This document shows, piece by piece, positions 8,686 to 19,047 of a stretch of DNA of 64,000 bases. Made by a program: the position numbers and the translations under genes. Origin of the DNA: Serratia silvae (GTDB taxonomy: Bacteria > Pseudomonadota > Gammaproteobacteria > Enterobacterales > Enterobacteriaceae); assembly GCF_023282985.1 (NCBI RefSeq), contig NZ_JAGQDC010000016.1, positions 1 through 64,000 on the forward strand. Reading direction: 5' to 3'. Numbering within the stretch: the stretch's first letter is position 1; every line of letters starts with the position of its first letter. The notes beneath the pieces are model-generated. The model saw only the letters and a program-made list of their open reading frames with translations. It was not told where the DNA came from and made no database searches.

Positions 8686-11600
8686 TTATAGCCCGCCCGA
8701 CTCGCGGCGCGTGGTGTGACGCGCTGGAGTTGAAGGCGGCGTACGGCCATTACTGGTCATGCGCGATAGTGTCTCGGTACGAACCTGGAACGGTGGGTAT
8801 GGCAGCGTAATGCCGTGTTCACGGTAACCGGCCAGGATCAACTGGTGGATCTCGTGACGCAACGGCATACGGTGGCCCATTTCGGCGGCGTAGATACGCA
8901 GCTCGAAGATCTGAATACCCTGTTGCAGATCGACCAGATAGGCTTCCGGTGTTGGGTTATCCAGCACCAGTGAGCAACGTTCGGCCGAGTTGATCAGGAT
9001 CTTGGTCACCTCTTCCGTATTCGCCTCTGCCGGCGCCGGTACGGTCAGCACCACACGGGTCAGCGTATCCGACAGCGACCAGTTGATAAACTGCTCGGTG
9101 ATAAAGGCCTTGTTAGGCACGATAATCTCTTTGCGGTCCCAGTCTGAAATGGTGGTAGCGCGGGTATTGATCTTGGTAACCGTGCCCGTCAGGTTACGGA
9201 TAGTCACCGTATCGCCGATGCGGATCGGTTTTTCAAACAGAATGATCAGGCCAGAAATAAAGTTGGAGAAGATCTCCTGCATACCAAAGCCCAAGCCCAC
9301 GCTGAGCGCGGTGACCACCCATTGCAGCTTCGACCACTCGATACCGATCCAGGAAAAGCTGAGGATCGCCCCGAACAGCAGTAACAGGTATTTGGTGATG
9401 GTGGTAATGGCGTAGCCGGTGCCAGGTGTCAGATCCAGATGCTGCAACACCGCCAACTCCAGCAATGCTGGCAGGTTACGCACCAGCTGCATGGTGACGA
9501 TTAACACCAGGATGGCGATCAGCACCGCTCCCATGGTGATCGGCTGAGCGATATCGATGCCATTCACCGTGGAGGTGACATCCCAGAGCTTGATATTTTC
9601 CAGGAAGCCGAAGGCTGAATGGATCTCGGACCACAGGAAGATCACCGAGACCAGGGCCACCATTGTTAGGATCGAACGCACCAGCCGCAACGATTGGGCG
9701 CTGATGGCATCCAGATCGATTTCCGTCTCATCCACCTCGATTGCACCTTCAATGCTGTTAGGGGTATGAGAAGACTCTTCTTCGCCTTTGGCACGCTGCG
9801 CCAGAATATCGGCACGGCGCTGTTTGGCACGGTCAAAGGCGATGCGGCGGCGTTGGATCAGCATCCAGCGGCGGATAATGTGGTAAATCACCAACAGCAG
9901 GAACCAGATGGCGACCGAGGTCTCCAGGCGCGCCAGCAGCTTCTGTGCGGTAGTCAGATAACCGACGGTGGAAGCCAGTGCGGCAATCAGCGGCGCGGAA
10001 AGCAACAACCCCCACAGCGCGGTGTTGATCAGGTTTTCGCCGGAACCTTTCTTATCCAGATACAGCGGAATACCGGCCCGCTTCAAGCTATTGGTGACCA
10101 GCGCCAGCGCCAGACAGAGCAGAATGAAGCACAGGCGGCCAAGGGTATTGGAGAATTCGCGATCGTTGAGATTGTCGAAGGTGATCAGCGCCATAATCAA
10201 CGGCACGATCAGCCAGATCGACATCTGGTAATAACGCATGGCACGGGAAACCTGCTTCACTGGCCAGCGGAAATGCACGATGAACAACCCTTGCGGATGG
10301 GCGAAGGCGGCACTGATCATACAGATCCACAGCACGGGCAGCGTGGCAGTGACGCCCTCACCGATCGCGACGGCTACCGGATACGGCCAGGCATTCTGCA
10401 AGCCAAAACCCAGCGCTGCCCACAATACAGGTAGCGGCAAGGCCACCAGGATCGACCAGAATACGGTACGCAGCGTCAGCAGGAATTCATCTTGCGTGAC
10501 CTTGCCTACTCTACTGCTGGCCCGCGCCAAAAACGCATGATAATGCTTGCGCGAACTGATGCTGAAGATCACCAACAGCACGGCACCAAACAGCGGGACC
10601 AAGGTTTCCCGGCTGGTGACCATCATCACGAAGGCGCCGCTGAACTGCGTCAGGGTATCCAGTGACAGCACACGGGTCAGATCCTGCGCGACATTCAGCG
10701 GATACGACAGGGTCATGGGGCTGACGTCTGGCACCCAGAACAGATAACGGTGCGCCGCATCCTGAATTTCGTTCAGCGCCTCGACCAACTGAGTGTTGGC
10801 CACCTTCAATTTGGTCAGTTCAAGGATCTGGGTATCGCAGCCGGAAAGCAGCGAATTCAACAGGTCACGCTGGGTGCGCAACTGGGCATCTACGATACGC
10901 TGCTGGGCACTGGTCAGGGGGGTACCGTCGTCTTGTTTAAACTCTTTGGCCCGCTGTGGCAGGCTTTCCAGTTGGCTTTCAAAGCGCAGGCGCTGTACCC
11001 GCAGGTCTGCCATGGCGCTGTCCAACTGCTGGGGCTTTGGCATCTCTGGCAGCGTAGCAACTTGGGCACGCAGGGTCTCCCCCAGCGCGGTAGAGGCGCT
11101 CAGCCATTGGGACTGCTCAATAATGGTGCTCAGTGCCTGACGAACCTGCAACGTTTGTGCGGCGGCCTGGCGCTGTTGGGAAGAGATCAGATCCATCTGC
11201 TGCGCCTGATCGTTCAGCGCGGTAGAAAGTTCACGGTTGATTTGTAGCTGCTTGCGCAGGCTGGCGGGCAAATCGCCATTCTGTTCGGCCAATTGCTCGG
11301 TTTTTTCCAGCGCCCGTTCCGCTTCACGTTGGCGTTGGCTGTTGAGGTTGTTACGCAGCGCCTGTAACTGGACATCAATTTTTTCATGGCGCGTCTTGTA
11401 GACTTCGGCCCGCATCCGCGCCAGTTCCTGGCGGTTATTGGCCGAGAGTTGTGCTAACTCCAGCTCATCTACTTTCGCTTTACGTGCCGCCTCCTCTGCC
11501 TGTAACAGGGCAAGCTGCGCCAAGGCCAATGGTGTGGTTTGGCTGTTACCCTGAGCTTGCAGGCGGCGCTGCACTTCCGTTAACGCGCGGCGGGCTTCGG

Positions 11601-12042
11601 TTTGTTGCTGTGGCAGTTGGCTGAGAGAGTCGCTGATCTCGCGTGTCCGGTCTTGCTCCTGTTGCAACAGGCGGGCCTGTTCCAGCAGTTGGCTGCTGGT
11701 TTGCAGAATTAACTGTTCCAGATCGCTGGCGGGCAGGTTTTCCCCGTTGGGCAGGATTTTAGCTTCTTCAATCGTGAGCTGGCGGCGCAGTTCCTGCGTC
11801 ATCTTCGGGAAATCGTCGATCACCCTCTGATACTGCTGGGAATTGTTCTGCGACTCTTGGCGTTCGGTGAGCCAGTTGATGGCGCTTTGCAGCGCCTCAA
11901 CCGTTTCCGCCTGATTAGGCGCGTTTTTATTGCCCTCGGCCAGCTTCAGTTCTTGCCGTAACTGGGACTCATTGGGGATCGGAGCGGCGAGAACCGACTG
12001 GATCAGTAGCAGGCTGAGCAATAAAGCGATAATCAGGCGCAC
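8686..12042 (-). CDS. mscM: Miniconductance mechanosensitive channel MscM (YjeP)
   Basis: Large MscS-family channel of 1118 residues (E. coli about 1107). It opens under membrane tension to release solutes. A cleavable signal (MRLIIALLLSLLLIQSVLAA) is followed by a long periplasmic glutamine-rich coiled-coil region (about 25-450). Many membrane helices come next, then the MscS pore and beta domain with GLGFGMQEIFSNFISG and FEKPIRIGDTV. I place the start at a GTG at 12042, preceded by AAGGA, because it gives the signal peptide and lies just 4 bases after psd. An ATG at 12093 inside psd would bury the signal. psd and mscM form an operon. Confidence 0.95.
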   Translation of the reverse strand: MRLIIALLLSLLLIQSVLAAPIPNESQLRQELKLAEGNKNAPNQAETVEALQSAINWLTERQESQNNSQQYQRVIDDFPKMTQELRRQLTIEEAKILPNGENLPASDLEQLILQTSSQLLEQARLLQQEQDRTREISDSLSQLPQQQTEARRALTEVQRRLQAQGNSQTTPLALAQLALLQAEEAARKAKVDELELAQLSANNRQELARMRAEVYKTRHEKIDVQLQALRNNLNSQRQREAERALEKTEQLAEQNGDLPASLRKQLQINRELSTALNDQAQQMDLISSQQRQAAAQTLQVRQALSTIIEQSQWLSASTALGETLRAQVATLPEMPKPQQLDSAMADLRVQRLRFESQLESLPQRAKEFKQDDGTPLTSAQQRIVDAQLRTQRDLLNSLLSGCDTQILELTKLKVANTQLVEALNEIQDAAHRYLFWVPDVSPMTLSYPLNVAQDLTRVLSLDTLTQFSGAFVMMVTSRETLVPLFGAVLLVIFSISSRKHYHAFLARASSRVGKVTQDEFLLTLRTVFWSILVALPLPVLWAALGFGLQNAWPYPVAVAIGEGVTATLPVLWICMISAAFAHPQGLFIVHFRWPVKQVSRAMRYYQMSIWLIVPLIMALITFDNLNDREFSNTLGRLCFILLCLALALVTNSLKRAGIPLYLDKKGSGENLINTALWGLLLSAPLIAALASTVGYLTTAQKLLARLETSVAIWFLLLVIYHIIRRWMLIQRRRIAFDRAKQRRADILAQRAKGEEESSHTPNSIEGAIEVDETEIDLDAISAQSLRLVRSILTMVALVSVIFLWSEIHSAFGFLENIKLWDVTSTVNGIDIAQPITMGAVLIAILVLIVTMQLVRNLPALLELAVLQHLDLTPGTGYAITTITKYLLLLFGAILSFSWIGIEWSKLQWVVTALSVGLGFGMQEIFSNFISGLIILFEKPIRIGDTVTIRNLTGTVTKINTRATTISDWDRKEIIVPNKAFITEQFINWSLSDTLTRVVLTVPAPAEANTEEVTKILINSAERCSLVLDNPTPEAYLVDLQQGIQIFELRIYAAEMGHRMPLRHEIHQLILAGYREHGITLPYPPFQVRTETLSRMTSNGRTPPSTPARHTTRRESGGL

Positions 12043-12046
12043 AGCA

Positions 12047-12940
12047 TCAATTTCCTTCGAAGGTTGCGTCTGGAGCGGCAGCGGTTTCTGCAAAAGCCTG
12101 GCCCATCCGGGTCACGGTACCGTTGTTCAGGTGGGGAGCGAACTGCACGCTGCCGGGTGTGAACAGGTTGATGACCGTGGAGCCGAGTTTAAAGCGACCC
12201 ATCTCTTCACCCTTGACCAGTTGGATAGCGCCTTCCATGCCTTCGGCTGGGTAGGTCCAGCGGCGGATGATGCCTTCGCGGGGTGGCGTAACGGTACCGG
12301 CCCAGACGGTTTCGATGCTGCCCACAATAGTTGCACCGACCAGGATCTGCACCATAGGCCCAAAGGCGGTATCAAATACGCAGATCACACGCTCATTGCG
12401 TGCAAACAGGTTCGGCACGTTGGCGGCAGTCAGCGGGTTGACCGAGAACAGATCGCCTGGCACGTAGATCATTTCGCGCAGTACGCCGTCACAAGGCATA
12501 TGGACGCGGTGATAGTCGCTTGGGGCCAGATAGGTGGTGGCGAACAGGCCGTTACGGAAAGGCTCCGCCAACAGATAGTTGCCGGCCAACAGGGCTTCCA
12601 GCGTGTAATTATGGCCTTTGGCCTGGAAAATCTGATCGTCGCGGATCGCACCGAGCTGGCTAATGGCACCATCTGCTGGCAGTGCCAGCACGTGAGGCTC
12701 CGCTACGATCGGGCGTGCGCCATCACGTAATGGACGAACGAAGAATTCATTGAACGTGGCATAGGAGGCTAAATCCGGGTTCTGTGCTTCCTGCATCTGA
12801 ACGCGGTAATAGCGGGCGAACGCTTTTACCACCAGCTTCGTCAGCCAGCCGGCTTTTTTATCTGCGCCCCAGCCCGCCAGGCGGGTTAACGCCAGTTTTG
12901 GCAGCCAATACTGTAATTTAATTTTGATGCTATCCAGCAC
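12047..12940 (-). CDS. psd: Phosphatidylserine decarboxylase proenzyme
   Basis: Inner-membrane enzyme, 297 residues, that converts phosphatidylserine to phosphatidylethanolamine. The self-cleavage motif LGST is present with the serine at residue 254, the exact E. coli position, where it becomes the pyruvoyl group. The C-terminal tail after the alpha chain is shorter than in E. coli (322 residues), which does not affect the catalytic part. mscM follows within 4 bases, and rsgA precedes it by 62 bases in the same direction. Confidence 0.97.
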   Translation of the reverse strand: MLDSIKIKLQYWLPKLALTRLAGWGADKKAGWLTKLVVKAFARYYRVQMQEAQNPDLASYATFNEFFVRPLRDGARPIVAEPHVLALPADGAISQLGAIRDDQIFQAKGHNYTLEALLAGNYLLAEPFRNGLFATTYLAPSDYHRVHMPCDGVLREMIYVPGDLFSVNPLTAANVPNLFARNERVICVFDTAFGPMVQILVGATIVGSIETVWAGTVTPPREGIIRRWTYPAEGMEGAIQLVKGEEMGRFKLGSTVINLFTPGSVQFAPHLNNGTVTRMGQAFAETAAAPDATFEGN

Positions 12941-13002
12941 GTTAACCTCTTGAAAGGGGGATATAAGGGCGGGGGGCGATTAGCGCTACCCCGCACTATG
13001 GA

Positions 13003-14052
13003 TCAGTTATCTGCGTCCGGGAAGTTTTTGCGGGTTTTAACCTGCGCCATGCTTTCCAGGATGCGGTGATAGTTGTCGAAACGCTCTTTGGCTATCGCGC
13101 CACTTTCCATCGCAGCGCGAATGGCGCAGCCCGGATCGGTGTCGTGGCGGCAGTCGCGGAATTTACAACCACCCAAATAGTCGCGGAATTCGACATAGGC
13201 CTGGGTGACCTGCTCTGGCTCCAGATGCCACAGACCAAATTCACGCACGCCAGGGGAGTCGATAACATCACCGCCATGTTGGAAGTGATACAAACGTGCC
13301 GCCGTGGTGGTATGTTGCCCCAGGCCGGAGACGTCGGAAACCTGATTTACCAGAATTTGCTTTTCTGTCTGCGGCAGCAGGGCATTCAACAAGCTGGATT
13401 TGCCCACGCCGGACTGCCCGGCAAAGATGCTGATGCGGTCGACCAGCGCCTGTTCAAAGGCTTCCATCCCTTCGCGGGTCTGGCTGGACACTTCCAGTAC
13501 GCGGTAGCCGATATGGCGATAGATGTCCATCATCCCGTCGACCCCCTTACGCGCTTCGGCGTCCAGCAGGTCGATCTTGTTGAGTACGATCAGCGGCTCG
13601 ACTTCCAGCGTTTCGCAGGCGACCAGGTAGCGATCGATCATGTTGAGTGAAAGTTCAGGCAAAATGGCCGAAACGATGACGATCTGATCGATATTGGCGG
13701 CGATCGGTTTAACGCCGTCGTAGAAATCAGGGCGGTTCAGCACCGAGGTTCGTTCATGCACCGCTTCTACGATGCCTTTGACCCCCGCATGAGTGCCTAC
13801 GCCAGGGCGCCAGACCACGCGATCGCCGGTAACCAGCGAACGTAGGGTGCGGCGAATGTTGCAGCGATGCTGGACGCCGTCTGCGGCTTCCACGTCGGCA
13901 TGCATGCCAAAGCGGCTGATGACGATCCCGTCTTGTGGTTCGCCCAATTGGGAATCATCCAGCTCCGGCTTGTTGTCAGTGCGCTTCAGGCGACGCTGAT
14001 GGTTGGCCTGTACGCGGCGTTCTTGACCTTTCGACAGTTTGTTCTTACTCAC
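13003..14052 (-). CDS. rsgA: Small-subunit ribosome biogenesis GTPase RsgA
   Basis: Circularly permuted GTPase of 349 residues that helps the last steps of 30S subunit maturation. After a basic N-terminal tail and an OB fold, the G motifs come in permuted order: NKIDLL (G4), [14 protein letters not shown] (G1) and [10 protein letters not shown] (G3). The C-terminal zinc knuckle follows in [16 protein letters not shown]. It is divergent from orn, as in E. coli, where the two lie head to head. Confidence 0.97.
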   Translation of the reverse strand: MSKNKLSKGQERRVQANHQRRLKRTDNKPELDDSQLGEPQDGIVISRFGMHADVEAADGVQHRCNIRRTLRSLVTGDRVVWRPGVGTHAGVKGIVEAVHERTSVLNRPDFYDGVKPIAANIDQIVIVSAILPELSLNMIDRYLVACETLEVEPLIVLNKIDLLDAEARKGVDGMMDIYRHIGYRVLEVSSQTREGMEAFEQALVDRISIFAGQSGVGKSSLLNALLPQTEKQILVNQVSDVSGLGQHTTTAARLYHFQHGGDVIDSPGVREFGLWHLEPEQVTQAYVEFRDYLGGCKFRDCRHDTDPGCAIRAAMESGAIAKERFDNYHRILESMAQVKTRKNFPDADN

Positions 14053-14414
14053 TGAGCCTCACTTGAATCGGCATTTATCGCTCGGGGCGAGCAAAGAGGC
14101 TATGATACACGCTATTTTGTATTAAATAACCGTTGTATACCCGTCGTCTTTCAAGTCGCAGCGTTGTTACCTGCACTTGGTTACTAGGTCCATCCGTGGA
14201 CCTAGCCCTGTTAGGGCCGCTGCAAGCAGCGTTCAAATCTGTTCCTGACAGATTTGTCACCCCAGTCACTTACAAAAGTAAGCTCCTGGGGATGAGTAAG
14301 TTTGTCGCCTGGCTGCGACTTGAAATCCATAGGGTATAGCCGCTATATACGCTGGCATTAGCCGCGGGTTTGCCCGTGGTTTGTTTATCTTTCGGCTTTT
14401 ACGCAGGAAAAATC
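14053..14414. other. rsgA-orn divergent intergenic region
   Basis: This 362-base gap is mostly filled by the inverted-repeat element at 14136-14338. The remaining bases carry the promoters for rsgA and orn. An AT-rich TTGTATTAAAT segment near 14116-14128 is a plausible promoter part. No gene is seen. Confidence 0.6.
14136..14338. repeat. Inverted-repeat element with nested palindromes, full copy
   Basis: About 203 bases bounded by terminal inverted repeats. The left end is TATACCC...TTTCAAGTCGCAGC; the right end read backwards is TATACCCTATGGATTTCAAG. Inside are stacked palindromes: CTAGGTCC/GGACCTAG, CCCTGTTAGGG, GCTGCAAGCAGC, CAAATCTG/CAGATTTG, and a core CCCCAG...CTGGGG enclosing ACTTAC-AAAA-GTAAG. 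The same core and ends recur at 58040, and ends alone at 41316 and 47132. It has no coding capacity. It looks like a non-autonomous mobile repeat, but I cannot name the family. Confidence 0.75.
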
Positions 14415-14960
14415 ATGACAGGAAACGAAAACAACCTGATTTGGATCGATCTGGAGATGACCGGGTTGGACCCTGAACGCGATCGAATTATCGAGATCGC
14501 GACGTTGGTGACCGATGCCAATTTGAATATCCTTGCCGAAGGACCGGTGATCGCGGTGCATCAATCAGATGAGCAACTGGCGCTGATGGATGACTGGAAT
14601 GTGCGCACGCACACCGGCAGCGGTCTGGTGGAGCGGGTTAAAGCCAGCCCGCATGACGATCGTGCTGCGGAGCTGGCGACGATTGCTTTCCTGAAAGCAT
14701 GGGTACCTGCGGGTAAATCTCCTATCTGTGGCAACAGTGTTGGTCAGGATCGGCGCTTCCTGTTCCGCTATATGCCGCTGCTGGAAGCCTACTTCCATTA
14801 TCGTTATCTGGATGTCAGCACCTTGAAAGAGTTGGCGCGCCGCTGGAAACCGGAGATCCTGCCAGGCTTTAAGAAGCAGGGCACCCACCAGGCGCTGGAT
14901 GATATCCGCGAATCCGTTGCGGAACTGGCGTATTACCGCGAGCATTTTATTCAGCTTTAA
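14415..14960 (+). CDS. orn: Oligoribonuclease
   Basis: DEDDh-family 3'-5' exonuclease of 181 residues, the E. coli length, that degrades 2-5-base RNA fragments and pGpG to mononucleotides. The first exonuclease motif [10 protein letters not shown] supplies Asp12 and Glu14. The end motif has [10 protein letters not shown], containing the catalytic His and Asp. The start at 14415 is preceded by AGGAAA. A frame from 14370 would add 15 residues and is rejected. Confidence 0.97.
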   Translation: MTGNENNLIWIDLEMTGLDPERDRIIEIATLVTDANLNILAEGPVIAVHQSDEQLALMDDWNVRTHTGSGLVERVKASPHDDRAAELATIAFLKAWVPAGKSPICGNSVGQDRRFLFRYMPLLEAYFHYRYLDVSTLKELARRWKPEILPGFKKQGTHQALDDIRESVAELAYYREHFIQL

Positions 14961-15060
14961 CGCACGTAGCGCCCCTGAACGTCTTACTGACGCTTAATTC
15001 ACCACTTCGGTGCTTAAAGCAGCAATCAAACAAAATTCGCGTTTTTTTGCTTTCAGGGGC

Positions 15061-15088
15061 TTGCGGCAAAAAGGATTTCTCGTATAAT
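15061..15088 (+). promoter_or_regulatory. Promoter of the tRNA-Gly operon
   Basis: TTGCGG at 15061-15066 and a perfect TATAAT at 15083-15088 with a 16-base spacer. A GC-rich discriminator (GCGCACC) follows, which is typical of stable-RNA promoters under stringent control. Confidence 0.8.
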
Positions 15089-15140
15089 GCGCACCCCGTA
15101 CCGATGAAGAATTTCATAACATTCGCCATCGTTACGCCGG

Positions 15141-15216
<76 letters not shown>

Positions 15217-15280
15217 AATTCAACAATGCTGCTGATGTAGCATGATGAAGAGAAAGTAGTTAAAGTAGTACCCATGCGAC

Positions 15281-15356
<76 letters not shown>

Positions 15357-15411
15357 AAAACTTCAAAGGCCATGTTGTTAATTGTTGGCCGGATGCACCA
15401 AGCATCTCAAT

Positions 15412-15487
<76 letters not shown>

Positions 15488-15542
15488 AAAACTTCAAAGG
15501 CCATGTTGTTAATTGTTGGCCGGATGCACCAAGCATCTCAAT

Positions 15543-15618
<76 letters not shown>

Positions 15619-15646
15619 ATTTTATCTCCAGTTTAGATTCAATCCT

Positions 15647-15672
15647 ACACCGTTTCCGGTGTGACTTTCGTT
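15647..15672 (+). terminator. Possible terminator of the tRNA-Gly operon
   Basis: A 6-bp stem ACACCG-TTTC-CGGTGT is followed by GACTTTCGTT. It is short and the T-tract is interrupted, so this is only a probable terminator. Confidence 0.45.
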
Positions 15673-15698
15673 CAGTTATACAGACTCAGAAAATATGT

Positions 15699-15887
15699 TG
15701 TGAACAGAGTTATCCACAACTCCTGTACATAATACCTTCTGTGCAAAATTGCAACGCCGCACAAGTGAAATTTGTATATTATTGATAATAATCAATATTT
15801 ATTTCTTATAAAACGTTATCTCGATCACTTGCTCTTTTTGTGACACTTGAAAGACAACACATTTTTATTTTTATGCACAAATCCACA
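15699..15887. other. datA: Candidate datA locus (DnaA-box cluster)
   Basis: The AT-rich gap between the tRNA-Gly cluster and queG holds three DnaA boxes that match TTWTNCACA. They are TTATCCACA at 15710-15718, TTTTGCACA on the minus strand at 15748-15740, and TTATGCACA at 15871-15879. Two 7-of-9 matches lie at 15699-15707 (minus) and 15879-15887. Between them the sequence TATTGATAATAATCAATATTT offers two overlapping IHF-like half matches. In E. coli the DnaA-titrating and DnaA-ATP-hydrolysing site datA, with five boxes and an IHF site, lies next to glyVXY and queG. The assignment rests on this synteny and on the boxes. Binding was not tested. Confidence 0.6.
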
Positions 15888-15906
15888 GGGTGGTTGTGGT
15901 GGCTTT

Positions 15907-17046
15907 TTAAGCATCCCTCGGCAATCCTTTCTCGACCGCTCGAATTAAACGTTTTTTCTGCATAGTCTGCACCTCAACTGCCAAGGCTTCACGGCGTGCA
16001 AATTGTTGAGCCAACGCCCAACTGATGTGCTCGTCCAGCATCGGATCCTGACCTTGCCGAGTCTGCAAGCTGATGACGATCTGATCGAGATAAGGGGCAT
16101 TGCCGAGTGCTACTGCGATATTGCGTAACCAGCGCAAATGGCCGATACGCCGGATGGCAGACCCTTCGGTAATACGTAGAAACTTCTCCTCGTTCCAACC
16201 AAACAGCTCGATCAGTTGCGGGGCATGTAGTGCTGCGCGGGGGCTGAAGTCGTCTTCATCCGTCAACTGCGAGAAGCGGTTCCACGGGCAAATGAGCTGG
16301 CAATCGTCGCAGCCGTAGATTCTATTGCCCATCAGAGGGCGGAATTCTTCTGGGATAGCGCCTTCTAACTCGATAGTCAGGTAGGAGATGCAGCGCCGGG
16401 CGTCGACGGTATAAGGCGCGACTATCGCACCGGTGGGGCAAGTGGTGATGCAGGCGACACAGCGGCCACACTGTTCTTCCTGCGGCTTATCCACCGGCAG
16501 GGGCAAATCGATTAACAACTCACCCAGGAAGAACCAGGAGCCAGCGTCGCGGTTGAGGATCAGTGAGTGTTTACCAACCCAGCCGATGCCGGCTTTCGAG
16601 GCCAAAGCTCGCTCCATAATGGGGGCCGAGTCCACAAAGGGCCGGAAATTCAGCTCACCGCAGTAAGCCTGGATTTGATCGCCGAGCTTTTTTAGCCGCT
16701 GGCGTAGCAGCTTGTGATAATCACGCCCTAGCGCATAACGGCTAACGTAGCCAAGCTCCGGGTTTTTTAACGTACTGGCGAACGCGGCTTTCGCGGGCAG
16801 ATAGTTCATACGCACGCTGATCACCCGCAGTGTACCGGGCAATAATTCATGTGGTCTTGCGCGCATCATGCCGTGGCGTGCCATCCACTCCATCTCGCCG
16901 TGGTATTGCTTATCCAGCCACGCCTGCAATCTGGGCTCTTCCGCGCTGAGATCGGTATCGCAGATCCCCACCTGCTGGAATCCTAGCGATTGCCCCCATT
17001 GCTTGATATGTTGGGCGAGTTGATCGAAATCGAGGGGGTGTGTCAT
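15907..17046 (-). CDS. queG: Epoxyqueuosine reductase QueG
   Basis: Cobalamin-dependent iron-sulfur enzyme of 379 residues, catalysing the last step of queuosine synthesis in tRNA. Two [4Fe-4S] binding motifs are seen, CGRCVACITTCPTGAI at about 191-206 and CDDCQLICPWN at about 240-250. The N-terminal part matches the family. The start codon overlaps that of the divergent nnr gene by 2 bases, so each gene's upstream signals lie inside the other. Confidence 0.96.
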   Translation of the reverse strand: MTHPLDFDQLAQHIKQWGQSLGFQQVGICDTDLSAEEPRLQAWLDKQYHGEMEWMARHGMMRARPHELLPGTLRVISVRMNYLPAKAAFASTLKNPELGYVSRYALGRDYHKLLRQRLKKLGDQIQAYCGELNFRPFVDSAPIMERALASKAGIGWVGKHSLILNRDAGSWFFLGELLIDLPLPVDKPQEEQCGRCVACITTCPTGAIVAPYTVDARRCISYLTIELEGAIPEEFRPLMGNRIYGCDDCQLICPWNRFSQLTDEDDFSPRAALHAPQLIELFGWNEEKFLRITEGSAIRRIGHLRWLRNIAVALGNAPYLDQIVISLQTRQGQDPMLDEHISWALAQQFARREALAVEVQTMQKKRLIRAVEKGLPRDA

Positions 17047-18559
17047 GACGGGCCATAGTGAGAAACAATACTGTTCCAGTTTACCACACTCTGTTTGGTC
17101 TGCAGACTGGATCCGCCAGGCAGAACCTACTGCTGCCGCAACGCTGGGCCTCTCTTTGTATTCGTTAATGCAGCGTGCCGGTGCGGCGGCTTATGAACTG
17201 GCGTGCGACCGCTATCCGGCCAGCAGGCATTGGCTGGTGCTGTGTGGGCATGGCAATAACGGTGGCGATGGTTATGTGGTTGCTCGTCTGGCCCGTACGG
17301 CGGGCATCAAGGTGACGCTCATTGCCTGCGAAGGTGTTCGTCCATTGCCGCCAGAGGTCGCCACCGCCCAGCAAGCCTGGTTGAAAAGCGGCGGAGAAGT
17401 CCTGCCCGCGACCAGCCGTTGGCCAGAGGATGTCGATCTCATCATTGATGGATTGTTAGGCACCGGGTTGGGGGCGGCCCCCAGAGCGCCCTATGATGCC
17501 CTGATCGAAGCGGCCAACCGGGCCGATGCGCCAGTGGTTGCTCTGGATATCCCTTCTGGCCTGCTGGCTGAAAGCGGATCCGTGCCGGGAGTCTCGATCC
17601 GTGCGGCCCATACGCTGACTTTTATTGCACTCAAACCAGGCTTGCTGACCGGGCAGGCTCGTGATTGGGTGGGGCAACTTCATTACAGTACGCTAGGATT
17701 GGTGGATTGGCTGGCAACACAGTCCCCGCAGATCGAGCGTCTTACGGCTGGCGATTTGGCCAGGTGGTTGAAGCCTCGCCGCCCTTGTTCTCATAAAGGG
17801 GAGCATGGTCGTTTACTGTTGGTGGGGGGCGATCACGGCTTTGGCGGGGCAATCCGCATGGCCGCGGAAGCGGCACTGCGTACCGGCGCTGGGCTAGTGC
17901 GAGTGCTTACTCACAGTGAGAACATTGGGCCGCTGCTGACCGCCCGGCCTGAGTTGATGGTGCAGCGCCTGAGTGATGATATCCTGCAACAGGCGCTGGA
18001 CTGGGCCGATGTATTGGTGATTGGCCCAGGGCTTGGCCAGGGCGATTGGGGCCGCAATGCATTGCAACAGCTGCAAGCCAGTGATAAACCAACATTATGG
18101 GACGCGGATGCGCTTAACTTACTGGCATTACACCCCGAGAAGCGTCAGAATCGTATTATTACCCCGCATCCTGGTGAAGCCGCGCGATTATTGAGCTGCC
18201 GTACCGCTGATATTGAGAGTGATCGCTTACTTGCAACCCGCAGGTTGGTCGTGCAATACGGCGGCATTGTGGTGCTGAAAGGCGCAGGCACCTTGATCGC
18301 CGATGAGCATGGACAGATGGCGATCGCCGATGTTGGCAATGCTGGCATGGCATCCGGTGGCATGGGAGATGTGCTGTCGGGTATCATTGGCGGTTTGCTG
18401 ACGCAAAAGCTACCGCTGTATGATGCTGCCTGCGCGGGCTGCGTAGTGCACGGTGCAGCGGCGGATCATGTTGCTGCAAAACAAGGAACAAGGGGATTAC
18501 TGGCCACCGATCTGCTGCCGGTGATCCCTCATTACGTTAACCCTGAGTTGGCAAAGTAG
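17045..18559 (+). CDS. nnr: Bifunctional NAD(P)H-hydrate repair enzyme Nnr
   Basis: Metabolite-repair protein of 504 residues. The N-terminal YjeF_N domain (about 15-220, [15 protein letters not shown]) epimerises damaged NAD(P)HX. The C-terminal ribokinase-like domain (about 230-500, [15 protein letters not shown]) dehydrates it using ADP. The start ATG shares two bases with the queG start codon. The GAGGGGG run just upstream, inside queG, can act as ribosome binding site. It opens a tightly packed run nnr-tsaE-amiB-mutL-miaA-hfq-hflX-hflK-hflC, the same as in E. coli. Confidence 0.95.
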   Translation: MTGHSEKQYCSSLPHSVWSADWIRQAEPTAAATLGLSLYSLMQRAGAAAYELACDRYPASRHWLVLCGHGNNGGDGYVVARLARTAGIKVTLIACEGVRPLPPEVATAQQAWLKSGGEVLPATSRWPEDVDLIIDGLLGTGLGAAPRAPYDALIEAANRADAPVVALDIPSGLLAESGSVPGVSIRAAHTLTFIALKPGLLTGQARDWVGQLHYSTLGLVDWLATQSPQIERLTAGDLARWLKPRRPCSHKGEHGRLLLVGGDHGFGGAIRMAAEAALRTGAGLVRVLTHSENIGPLLTARPELMVQRLSDDILQQALDWADVLVIGPGLGQGDWGRNALQQLQASDKPTLWDADALNLLALHPEKRQNRIITPHPGEAARLLSCRTADIESDRLLATRRLVVQYGGIVVLKGAGTLIADEHGQMAIADVGNAGMASGGMGDVLSGIIGGLLTQKLPLYDAACAGCVVHGAAADHVAAKQGTRGLLATDLLPVIPHYVNPELAK

Positions 18560-18569
18560 ACATTATCGA

Positions 18570-19034
18570 ATGAAAGAACTCGTTTTACCGCTGCCGGATG
18601 AGGCAGCCACAGTCGCACTGGGGGCCGTCTTGGCCCAGGCGTGCGATCGTGCCAGCGTGATTTATCTTTATGGGGATTTGGGTGCCGGTAAAACCACCTT
18701 CAGCCGCGGCTTTCTGCAGGCGTTAGGCCATCAGGGCAATGTGAAAAGCCCAACCTATACGCTGGTGGAACCTTATGCGCTGCAACCGCTGGCGGTCTAT
18801 CACTTTGATCTTTATCGCTTGGCCGACCCGGAAGAACTCGAATTTATGGGTATCCGCGACTATTTTGCCCAGGACTCGATTTGCCTGGTGGAGTGGCCGC
18901 AGCAGGGTACCGGCGTGCTGCCCGATCCCGATCTGGAACTGCATCTCAGTTACCAAGACGAAGGGCGTCAGGCGAAGCTCCAGGCCGTTTCCGCCTATGG
19001 CGAACAATTATTAGAAAGTATCCAGGAGCAATAA
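18570..19034 (+). CDS. tsaE: tRNA t6A biosynthesis ATPase TsaE
   Basis: P-loop protein of 154 residues, the E. coli size being 153. It works with TsaB and TsaD to put threonylcarbamoyl on A37 of tRNAs reading ANN codons. The Walker A motif [10 protein letters not shown] is at about 33-42, and the family segment [10 protein letters not shown] follows. It lies 10 bases after nnr. Confidence 0.96.
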   Translation: MKELVLPLPDEAATVALGAVLAQACDRASVIYLYGDLGAGKTTFSRGFLQALGHQGNVKSPTYTLVEPYALQPLAVYHFDLYRLADPEELEFMGIRDYFAQDSICLVEWPQQGTGVLPDPDLELHLSYQDEGRQAKLQAVSAYGEQLLESIQEQ

Positions 19035-19047
19035 GGATGACGCAGCA

